Below are positions 15,793 to 23,218 of a stretch of DNA of 35,277 nt, piece after piece. The stretch is from the NCBI GenBank assembly GCA_030378015.1, contig JAUCGG010000022.1:1-35277 (forward strand), written 5' to 3'. Every line of letters starts with the position of its first letter. Positions within the stretch are counted from its first letter, which is position 1. Source of the DNA: Desulfococcaceae bacterium HSG8 (GTDB lineage Bacteria; Desulfobacterota; Desulfobacteria; Desulfobacterales; 4be13). A program made the translations under genes and the position numbers. Below the pieces are notes generated by a model. It was not told the DNA's origin. It did no database searches and saw only the letters and a program-made list of their open reading frames with translations.

Positions 15793-18183
15793 ATGCAAAC
15801 CAGATTTCCGATATGGCTGTGCCTGATAATCATAGTCGGCGTAATAGCATCCTGCACTAGCGCTGACGAGAAAAAGAAAAAATTTTTTGATAAAGGGATG
15901 AGTTTCTATGAAAATGGCGATTACGTAAAGGCCCGGCTGGAATTTAAGAACGCCGTCCAAATTGATTCTGAATTTGCTGAAGCTTACTACATGCTAGGAA
16001 TGATTGCACTCAGACAGGGAAAAATTAAAATTGCTTACTCAGGATTTTCCAAAACAGCAGAACTTTTCCCGGAACATTCAGATGCCCATTTGCAGCTTGG
16101 AAAGTTACTTCTAAGGGCTGACCCGGTTAAAGCAGGACAACACATTGAAACTGTAATTAAAAACGATCCTGAGAAACAGGAAGCATTTATTTTGAAAGGC
16201 GCGGTTATGCTGGCTGAAAAAGATACGGACCGAGCCATAACCCATCTGAAAGACCTGCTGGAAAGAAAGATAGAAGAACCGGATGTTTTTCTGCTGCTTT
16301 CTTCGGCCTATTCGCAGAAAAAAGATGACCGGAGCGCGGAAGATATACTGGAAAACGGTATCAGGAATAATCCCGGATCTGCCGAACTTCATATTGCACT
16401 GGCAAGGCTCTGCAACAGGAAAGGACGAGCAGGTGATGCCATGAAAGCATTTAAAAAAGTTACCGATCTGGAGCCTGAAAATATCGGTCATAAGCTCACG
16501 CTTGCCAGTCTTTACTGGGATCATGATCGTAAAACAGAAGCCCGTGCCCTGCTGAAAGAGATTATTTCATCTGATCCGGATAATGAGGACAGAAGACTTC
16601 GGGTCGCCAGATTCTATATTTTAAAAAAACAGTTTGAAGATGCTGAAGAAGAGCTTACAGACGCTATTCGGAAGATTGAAGAAAGTTTTGCGCTTCGTTT
16701 TCTGCTGAGTGAATTGTATGCGAACATGAAGAAAAGCGATAAAGTCATTGATGTGTTAAAGGCGTGCTTTTTGCTTGATAAAGATCCGGCGAATCCGGAT
16801 ATTATCCGAGTCAGAAACCTGCTCGCAAAGACGTATCTCATGCTTAATGATATTGATGAGGCAGAAAAATATGTGGAAGAAGTTCTGAAAGAGAGTCCTA
16901 AAAACATTGAAGCCCGTTTTATCAAAGGAGAGATTTATCTTCTGAACGGAGACGGCTTAAATGCCATCTCTGAATTCCGAACCGTTGTTAAAGAAGAGCC
17001 GCAATCCGTCCCCGGATATCTCCGGCTGGCACAAGCTCATGTTATGAACCGGGAAACAGAACTGGCACTGGATACACTCCGCAGCGTATTGAAAGATAAC
17101 CCAGAATCAAAGGATGTTCTGTTCGGATTGTCGCGTATATATCTTCTGAACAAGAAATACAAAAAGGCTGAGGACTACCTGAGGAAAATCCTGGAAAATC
17201 ATCCGGAAGACCATAACATCCGGGCAAGTTTGGGAGATTTGCTTCTGACATCAGATGATTTTGGCCAGGCAGAAGACGAATATAAGAAGATAAAGCAAAA
17301 AAATCCTGAAAGCCCATTAAGTTATCTGAGGTTAAGCCGCCTGTATGCCAGGCAGAATAAGGAGGATGCTGTAATACGAGAACTGGAACAGGGGTATAAA
17401 GCAAATGCCCGTTCAGCATCGCTTCTTACTGCCCTGATACAGCGATATATCATGCAGGAAAACTTTGACAAAGCCACTGGAATCTGTGAGGCACGTCTCC
17501 GGGAGAAGCCTGGGGAAGTCTTCACTTATAACTTACTGGGAAGGATTCACACTACGTGTAAAGATTATGATAAAGCTGAGGAAGCTTTCGAGAAGGCCAT
17601 TAACCTTCAGCCATTATGGCAGACTCCGCATAATGATCTTGCCAGATTGTATATGATCCGAGGAAAGAAGAAGGAGGCTATTGAGAAATTCGAATCCGCA
17701 TTAAAAGCCAATCCTGGTAACGCAGCAGCCTATCTGTCTTTAGGATATCTTTACGAACAGAGCGAAGAATACCATAAGGCCAGGCAGATTTATGGAAAAG
17801 CAGTTGAAGCCAAACCGAATCTATGGGTAGCGGCAAATAACCTGGCGTTTCTGCTTTGCGAACATTCCGAATCTGAAGCTGATCTTGAGAAGGCCCTCTC
17901 AATGGCAAAAAAAGCCCGGAAACTTCGGCCCGAGGAACCGGTAATTAAGGATACACTCGGCTGGGTTTACTACAAAATGGGAAATATGAACCGGGCAATC
18001 GATCTCATTGAAAAAGCCCTTTCCGACGCTCCTGAAAATCCCACGATTAGTTATCATATGGGGATGGTGCTTTATAAGACCGGGCGAACAAGTGAGGCTA
18101 AAGAGAAACTGAGGAAAGCAATTGAGGCAGGTGAGAGTTTTTATGGAAAAGATGAGGCAGAAAGGATAGTTGGGCAGATGTGA
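15793..18183 (+). CDS. PrsT-like TPR lipoprotein of an exopolysaccharide / PEP-CTERM type locus
   Basis: A 796-residue protein. ATG follows AAGGAGAAAAA. The N-terminus (MQTRFPIWLCLIIIVG, then VIASC) is a lipoprotein signal with Cys at about residue 21, followed by an almost continuous run of roughly 20 tetratricopeptide repeats (typical units: AYYMLGMIALRQGKIKIA, AYLSLGYLYEQSEEYHKA, VYYKMGNMNRAIDLIEKAL). This architecture resembles the PrsT/TIGR02917 TPR lipoproteins found beside OPX exporters in exopolysaccharide and PEP-CTERM clusters. Such proteins scaffold envelope complexes. The next gene, an OPX family exporter, begins 38 bases downstream in the same direction, supporting the call. No exosortase is present here. 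The stop region again contains GTGATGCGTGATG. Confidence 0.85.
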   Translation: MQTRFPIWLCLIIIVGVIASCTSADEKKKKFFDKGMSFYENGDYVKARLEFKNAVQIDSEFAEAYYMLGMIALRQGKIKIAYSGFSKTAELFPEHSDAHLQLGKLLLRADPVKAGQHIETVIKNDPEKQEAFILKGAVMLAEKDTDRAITHLKDLLERKIEEPDVFLLLSSAYSQKKDDRSAEDILENGIRNNPGSAELHIALARLCNRKGRAGDAMKAFKKVTDLEPENIGHKLTLASLYWDHDRKTEARALLKEIISSDPDNEDRRLRVARFYILKKQFEDAEEELTDAIRKIEESFALRFLLSELYANMKKSDKVIDVLKACFLLDKDPANPDIIRVRNLLAKTYLMLNDIDEAEKYVEEVLKESPKNIEARFIKGEIYLLNGDGLNAISEFRTVVKEEPQSVPGYLRLAQAHVMNRETELALDTLRSVLKDNPESKDVLFGLSRIYLLNKKYKKAEDYLRKILENHPEDHNIRASLGDLLLTSDDFGQAEDEYKKIKQKNPESPLSYLRLSRLYARQNKEDAVIRELEQGYKANARSASLLTALIQRYIMQENFDKATGICEARLREKPGEVFTYNLLGRIHTTCKDYDKAEEAFEKAINLQPLWQTPHNDLARLYMIRGKKKEAIEKFESALKANPGNAAAYLSLGYLYEQSEEYHKARQIYGKAVEAKPNLWVAANNLAFLLCEHSESEADLEKALSMAKKARKLRPEEPVIKDTLGWVYYKMGNMNRAIDLIEKALSDAPENPTISYHMGMVLYKTGRTSEAKEKLRKAIEAGESFYGKDEAERIVGQM

Positions 18184-18221
18184 TGCGTGATGGTGTATCT
18201 GATTAGTTTGCATAATATTGA

Positions 18222-18839
18222 ATGATGAAGCATATCATACTAATAGTATTATTATTTATTTTAGCATGGATGGTGACAATACCCGTGCAGGCCGCTGATG
18301 AGAAAGATCCTTCTGAAATTACTGAACAGGATTTGCCAGAAGAGCGGTTTATTCAGGATTATATTATGGGTCCCGGGGATGTTCTGGATATCTCGGTCTG
18401 GAAGAATAAGGACATGTCAAGAACACTGACCGTGCTGCCTGATGGAAAAGTCGCCTTTCCACTGATCGGCGAAGTCATTGTAGCCGGGAAAACAGTTGCT
18501 CAGTTGAAGACAGAACTGGAAAACAGGCTCTCCCCGCGTTTTATACTCAATCCGGTCCTGTCCGTGGAGATTCGGCAGGTCAACAGCATGCTGATTTACA
18601 TTATTGGAAAAGTGAATCATCCCGGGCGATTTGCCCTGAATGCAAATATAAATGTCTTGCAGGCACTTTCCATGGCCGGCGGGCTGAATGTTTTTGCAAA
18701 AAGAAATGAAATCAAGATATTCAGGGAGGAAGGAAGGAGAACCAGAATATTTGAATTCAGATATGATGATGTCTCATACGGGGAGAATCTGGAACAAAAC
18801 ATCCGACTCCGAAGGGGAGATGTGATTGTCGTTCCTTAG
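18222..18839 (+). CDS. Polysaccharide export protein (OPX/Wza family) with SLBB domain
   Basis: A 205-residue protein with a signal peptide (HIILIVLLFILAWMV, cleavage near VQAA). The Poly_export domain begins at IMGPGDVLDISVWKN and runs through VLPDGKVAFPLIGEVIVAGKT and FILNPVLSVEI. An SLBB domain follows (IYIIGKVNHPGRFALN, LQALSMAGGL), ending in LRRGDVIVVP. OPX proteins form or gate the outer-membrane/periplasmic exit channel for capsular or exopolysaccharide. The short length without a C-terminal membrane helix matches the PEP-CTERM-associated group. No lipobox Cys is seen. The start at 18222 has a weak ribosome site, so translation may be coupled to the TPR gene. The tandem hairpin array begins 20 bases after the stop. 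Confidence 0.92.
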   Translation: MMKHIILIVLLFILAWMVTIPVQAADEKDPSEITEQDLPEERFIQDYIMGPGDVLDISVWKNKDMSRTLTVLPDGKVAFPLIGEVIVAGKTVAQLKTELENRLSPRFILNPVLSVEIRQVNSMLIYIIGKVNHPGRFALNANINVLQALSMAGGLNVFAKRNEIKIFREEGRRTRIFEFRYDDVSYGENLEQNIRLRRGDVIVVP

Positions 18840-18858
18840 TGCGCTGTTGCTCGCGGGG

Positions 18859-19397
18859 ATCACTAAGTTTCGAACCCTTCAGCCAAGACCTCCGAGGTTT
18901 CCGAAAACTCAGCGGACCCGGTTATTATCAAAACCTCGGAGGTCTGGAATCACTAAGTTTCGAACCCTTCAGCCAAGACCTCCGAGGTTTCCGAAAACTC
19001 AGCGGAGCCCGGTTATTATCAAAACCTCGGAGGTCTGGAATCACTAAGTTTCGAACCTTCAGCCAAGACCTCCGAGGTTTCCGAAAACTCAGCGGACCCG
19101 CTTATCATCAAAACCTCGGAGGTCTGGAATCACTAAGTTTCGTACCCTTCAGCCAAGACCTCCGAGGTTTCCGAAAACTCAGCGGTCCCGGTTATTATCA
19201 AAACCTCGGAGGTTTGGAATCACTAAGTTTCGAACCTTCAGCCAAGACCTCCGAGGTTTCCGAAAACTTAGCGGTCCCGGTTATTATCAAAACCTCGGAG
19301 GTCTGGGATCACTAAGTTTCGAACCTTCAGCCAAGACCTCCGAGGTTTCCGAAAACTCAGCGGACCCGGTTATTTATCAAAACCTCGGAGGTCTAGG
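18859..19397 (+). repeat. Six tandem ~90-bp hairpin units between the OPX and barrel genes
   Basis: Units begin ATCACTAAGTTTCGA at 18859, 18949, 19040, 19129, 19219 and 19308 (89-91 bases each). Every unit contains AGACCTCCGAGGTTT and its exact complement AAACCTCGGAGGTCT about 30 bases apart, giving a 15-bp stem. Units differ by a few substitutions and single-base indels, so reading frame is not conserved. The array starts next to a fragment (TTGCTCGCGGGG, 18846-18857) of the repeat that flanks the two-component genes, and ends 30 bases before the barrel start. Confidence 0.93.
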
Positions 19398-19427
19398 ATC
19401 ACCCCGACCCTGTTGTACAGGAAAATT

Positions 19428-20582
19428 ATGCATCACGCATCACGTTTCATTCTCATATTCCTGATGACTATTACGACATATTTATGTTCAGACAGAGTAC
19501 AGGGGGACGATTTCAATATTATCCCTTCTGTAACACTGAAACAGGAATATAATGACAACGTCTTTTTTAGCGAAAAAGATAAAACAAATGATTTTATCAC
19601 AACCCTTTCCCCGGAACTGGAACTCATAGAAAAGACCGAACGCATGGATGCTCGTCTTTCCGGTCAGCTTGACCGGATCGCACATGCTGAAAAAGACGAG
19701 TTGGACGCGCTGGATTACAATTTTAAGGGACAGGTTGATTACCGACTGACCGAGAGACTGCGTGTTTTTTCAAAAGCCGTTTACAAAAAAGACTCCCGGC
19801 GGGACCGGGATATGGAAGATACCGGACTCATAACGCTGGGTACTTCTGATCGTGATCGGTATCATTATGCTTTCTCAGGCAACTACCTTGTGTCCGAAAA
19901 GACTGGCGTCGCGCTTCTGTATGCCTATGATCAGGATGATCCTGAAAGCAGTGACTACCGATCCCACAGCATTAATTTGGGGCTTACACATCATCTCGGG
20001 GAGTTTATCCCGCTGACTATCGGACGAATGAATTTCGGATATGCCCGGCATGATTTTACGGATACGAGTGTAGATAACTATTCATGGACCAGCGGGGGAA
20101 GCTGGCAAATGAGTGAAACCACGAGCCTCGTCGTTGATTTCGGAGGCCGTTACACCCTTTTTGAATACCAGCTACTACCTTATTATACTGAAAAAAATGA
20201 AACATGGGGAATAAAGGGGAGTATTGATCTGTCTTACAGCGGCGAGCTTACCAATTGGAAACTCTCTTTTTCCCAAGACGTGAGAGCGGCCAGCGGAAGC
20301 GGAGGAACAACAGAAAGGACGGTGCTGGGATTCGATATAGGCAAAAGATTCACAGAAGAGTTCCGTGGAAATCTGTCAGCAAGGTACTATCTGAATCAGT
20401 CAGATCGCGAGAACGATGAAACCCATAGCCTGCGTATTAATCCCCGGATCCGATATCATTTCACCAGGGATATCATTTTGGAAACCTCCTGTGTTTTCAA
20501 CGCAGTCAGGGAAGATGATACAAATGTGATGCAAAATCTCGTCCTTGTCCGCTTCATTTTTCAATACCCGCTGTTCGAATAA
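19428..20582 (+). CDS. Outer-membrane beta-barrel protein of the exopolysaccharide locus
   Basis: About 384 residues. ATG at 19428 is preferred (CAGGAAA just upstream) to the in-frame TTG at 19413. A signal peptide (FILIFLMTITTYL) is followed by a mature start DDFNIIPSVTLKQEYNDNVFF, a typical opening of TIGR03016/EpsL-like barrel proteins. Alternating amphipathic strands with Gly/Tyr/Arg run to a C-terminal aromatic strand (LVRFIFQYPLFE, final residues aromatic/charged), as in outer-membrane barrels. It probably forms the outer-membrane pore or a partner of the OPX protein. The first codons after ATG (HHASRF) are encoded by an inverted copy of the CATCACGCATCACG repeat. It lies downstream of the tandem hairpin array, so co-transcription with the OPX gene would have to pass six hairpins. 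Confidence 0.82.
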   Translation: MHHASRFILIFLMTITTYLCSDRVQGDDFNIIPSVTLKQEYNDNVFFSEKDKTNDFITTLSPELELIEKTERMDARLSGQLDRIAHAEKDELDALDYNFKGQVDYRLTERLRVFSKAVYKKDSRRDRDMEDTGLITLGTSDRDRYHYAFSGNYLVSEKTGVALLYAYDQDDPESSDYRSHSINLGLTHHLGEFIPLTIGRMNFGYARHDFTDTSVDNYSWTSGGSWQMSETTSLVVDFGGRYTLFEYQLLPYYTEKNETWGIKGSIDLSYSGELTNWKLSFSQDVRAASGSGGTTERTVLGFDIGKRFTEEFRGNLSARYYLNQSDRENDETHSLRINPRIRYHFTRDIILETSCVFNAVREDDTNVMQNLVLVRFIFQYPLFE

Positions 20583-20682
20583 AGCATCCCAGTTTTTTTA
20601 CAGCAGGAGTGCAAAAAACCGCATATGCTGTCTTATCTTACGGCAGCATCGATGATGGCAATTACTGGGAGTTCGAAACTGC

Positions 20683-21470
20683 TATGCTCTGTTGTAGAAC
20701 GAATTTGTAATTCGTTCAGGCACGATTTGAAGAATCGTGCTACATTGAACGACCTGACATTATTTATATAAAAATCAATTGGATAAAACCATAAGATATG
20801 CTCTGTTGTAGAACGAATTTGTAATTTGTTCAGGCACGATTTGAAAAATCGTGCTACATTGAATGACCTGGCATTATTTATATAAAAATCAATTGTATAA
20901 AACCATCGGATATGCTCTGTTGTAGAAGGGTGTAATTAAAAGTGTTAGGTACTCAGCACTTCACCTTGTTCCCAAACTCCGTTTGGGAACACACTTGCAG
21001 GCAAACTCTGTTTGCAGATACCTGATATTTCATGCAAAACCGGAGTTTTGCGGGCAATCGCGTTCCCAAACGGAGTTTGGGAACGAGGGCTGACGGCGGT
21101 TTCACCTGACACTTTTAATTGCACCCGTTGTAGAACGAGTTTGTAATTCGTTCAGGCACGATTTGAAAAATCGTGCTACATTGAACGACCTGGCATTATT
21201 TATATAAAAATCAGTTGGATAAAACCATCAGATATGCTCTGTTGTAGAACAACTTGGAATTCGTCCCCTTTTATCTATTATAAGAGGGAGGGACGAATTT
21301 CCAAGTTGTACTACATTGAACGATCTGGCATTATTTGTACTGGATAAAATCATCAGATATGCTCTGTTATAGAACGAATTTGTAATTCGTTCAGGCACGA
21401 TTTGAAAAATCGTGCTACATTGAATGACCCGGACATTATTTATAAGAATCAGTGGGATAGAAACCAGCAT
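20683..21470 (+). repeat. Five-unit ~114-bp tandem array upstream of mpl
   Basis: Units begin TATGCTCTGTTGTAGAACG at 20683, 20797, 20911, 21233 and 21358. Each holds two hairpins: GAACGAATTTGTAATTCGTTC-type and GCACGATTTGAAAAATCGTGC. The third unit is split by a mobile palindrome. In the fourth, the hairpins are replaced by another inverted segment (AACTTGGAATTCGTCCCC...). The last unit ends about 30 bases before mpl. A related hairpin pair occurs at 34328-34411. Bases 20583-20682 show nothing recognisable. Confidence 0.9.
20928..21126. mobile_element. 199-bp MITE-like palindromic element with 9-bp target duplication
   Basis: The ends GGGTGTAATTAAAAGTGTTA and the complement ending ...CACTTTTAATTGCACCC match at 21 of 23 positions. 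GTTGTAGAA occurs immediately on both sides (20919-20927 and 21127-21135), interrupting a repeat unit whose uninterrupted siblings have that 9-mer once. The interior carries TTCCCAAACTCCGTTTGGGAA and its long complement. It has no coding capacity, so it would need a transposase supplied in trans. Confidence 0.88.
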
Positions 21471-21498
21471 TTACATTTTACAACCAAAGGATGAAAAT

Positions 21499-22920
21499 AT
21501 GAATCTGACAAAAAACCGTATTCCCGACGATATCAAAAAAATACACCTGATTGCAATCTGCGGCACGGCAATGGGCGCGCTCGCGGCCATGCTCAAAGAA
21601 AAAGGCTTTGAAATCACAGGCTCTGATGAAAAAGTGTATCCGCCCATGAGTACCTTCCTCGAGAACAAGGGCATCACAGCATCTGACGGCTTTGACAAAA
21701 ACAACCTTGCATACGGCCCCGACCTCGTTATCGTGGGAAATGCTGTTACCAAAAACAATCCCGAAGCACAGGAAATGTTTAAGCAGGGGCTTCATTTCTG
21801 CTCCATGCCCCAGGCTGTCAACCGATTTCTTGCAAGGGGCAAAAAGGCCGTTCTTGCCACAGGCACGCACGGCAAAACCACCACTTCCTCCATCATTACA
21901 TGGATACTTCACGAAGCCGGGCTTGATCCCTCCTTTATCATCGGCGGGATTTTAAAGGATTTTAACAGCAATTACCGCCTCGGAAAAGGGGACGTTATTG
22001 TCATCGAAGGAGATGAATACGACACAGCTTTTTTTGACAAGGGCCCCAAGTTCCTCCACTATGCCCCGTCCGCGGCAGTGCTTACAAGCGTCGAGTTTGA
22101 CCATGCAGATATCTTCCGCGACCTTGATCACGTAAAAGAAGCTTTTCAAACCTTTATCTCCGGCATCCCCCCTGAAAGCGCGCTCATGGCCTTTGACGGG
22201 GATAAGAATGTGGAAGAACTCGTCAGGAAAGGAAAATGCCGGGTTGTGAGATACGGCAAAGACACTGCTTCTCCCTGGCAGTTAGGAAACATCTCTGTTG
22301 CCCCGCCCATGACAGTTTTTGAAGTGCGGAAATATGGGAAACACTTCAGCGAATTCAGAACCGGGCTTATGGGGGAACACAATTTGCTCAACGCGCTGTC
22401 TGCGATTGCTGTGGCTGATAACCTGGGAATACCGGCCCCGGTCATCGGAAAGGCACTGGAAACCTTCCGGGGAGTAAAACGGCGACAGGAGATACGCGGT
22501 CAGAAACGAGGCATCACAGTGATGGATGATTTTGCCCACCATCCCACAGCAGTAAAGGAAACCATCCGCGCGGTAAAACACCATTGCCAGGAGGGGCGGC
22601 TGGTGGCGGTATTCGAACCCAGGACCAACTCTAGCATGAGAAAGGTGTTTCAGGATGTTTATCCCCTCTGTTTTGATAAAGCTGATCTCATATGCATCCG
22701 GCAGCCCTCCCGTCTGGATAAAGTTCCCCCGGGCGAACGGTTTTCCTCTGGAAAACTGGTGGATGACCTGAAACACCAAGGCAAAGATGCCTGGCATTTT
22801 CATGATACGGAATCTCTCACGGACTTCCTGGTCAGGGAGGCGAGGAGCGGCGATCTTATCCTTATTATGTCCAACGGAGGGTTTGATAATATTCATGAGA
22901 ACCTATTGGAAAGACTATAG
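21499..22920 (+). CDS. mpl: UDP-N-acetylmuramate:L-alanyl-gamma-D-glutamyl-meso-diaminopimelate ligase (Mpl)
   Basis: A 473-residue Mur-ligase-family enzyme that recycles murein tripeptide by joining it to UDP-MurNAc. ATG at 21499 is chosen; an earlier in-frame start (21424) falls inside the repeat array. Domains: an N-terminal UDP-binding part (IHLIAICGTAMGALAAMLK, GSDEKVYPPMS), a central ATP site ATGTHGKTTT (residues 120-129), the metal/acyl-phosphate region EGDEYDTAFFDKGPKFLHY (diagnostic for Mpl rather than MurC), and a C-terminal domain with DDFAHHPTAVKETI and FEPRTNSSMR. The length is typical, with no frame defects. It is preceded by repeats only, so its promoter must lie in or near the array. 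No partner recycling gene is adjacent. Confidence 0.93.
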   Translation: MNLTKNRIPDDIKKIHLIAICGTAMGALAAMLKEKGFEITGSDEKVYPPMSTFLENKGITASDGFDKNNLAYGPDLVIVGNAVTKNNPEAQEMFKQGLHFCSMPQAVNRFLARGKKAVLATGTHGKTTTSSIITWILHEAGLDPSFIIGGILKDFNSNYRLGKGDVIVIEGDEYDTAFFDKGPKFLHYAPSAAVLTSVEFDHADIFRDLDHVKEAFQTFISGIPPESALMAFDGDKNVEELVRKGKCRVVRYGKDTASPWQLGNISVAPPMTVFEVRKYGKHFSEFRTGLMGEHNLLNALSAIAVADNLGIPAPVIGKALETFRGVKRRQEIRGQKRGITVMDDFAHHPTAVKETIRAVKHHCQEGRLVAVFEPRTNSSMRKVFQDVYPLCFDKADLICIRQPSRLDKVPPGERFSSGKLVDDLKHQGKDAWHFHDTESLTDFLVREARSGDLILIMSNGGFDNIHENLLERL

Positions 22921-22978
22921 ATTTTTCAGTTGCGGACAAATATGGCCTGGAAATTCAGAATGAGACGTCAAAAAAATG

Positions 22979-23110
22979 TTACAGCCTTTCGGTTTTCCAT
23001 TCCTCCAGATTCCGCTTTTCCGTGCTGAAATTTATCCCCATAAGAATTATCGGTTTCCCGCTGCCTTTGTACGGTTCCGCATATCCTTTTTTATGAATCT
23101 GCGGAAAACT
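22979..23110 (-). pseudogene. C-terminal relic of a PDDEXK_9 / AAA-ATPase-like (DUF1703) gene
   Basis: Read on the minus strand, 23101-22979 gives QIHKKGYAEPYKGSGKPI, then ILMGINFSTEKRNLEEWK and a stop. This matches the very C-terminus (QIKEKGYAEKY...GINFSSEKRNI-type) of the widespread AAA-ATPase-like/DUF1703 PD-(D/E)XK proteins. An in-frame stop lies about 8 codons upstream, and no further domain is recognisable, so only a short tail survives. The rest of 22921-23218 shows no feature. Confidence 0.5.
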
Positions 23111-23218
23111 AACACCGGATCATCTGCATAATCCCAAGGAAAAAGGATCTGTTTTTTGCATCTGCGGCAACATGCGAAAAACCGCTTCGCTCTATTTCTC
23201 CACTCCTAATCTTAAATC

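Noticed and set aside
18839-19315. Open frames running through the tandem hairpin array (73 and 158 residues)
   Set aside because: They merely translate the 90-bp repeat. Unit lengths of 89-91 shift the frame between units, there is no ribosome site, and no family is recognisable.
18859-19397. CRISPR array
   Set aside because: The whole ~90-bp unit is conserved, with no unique spacers, and each unit holds a hairpin with a conserved loop; there are no cas genes nearby.
18859-19397. Integron attC array
   Set aside because: No cassette genes lie between the repeats, no GTTRRRY core was seen, and there is no integrase.
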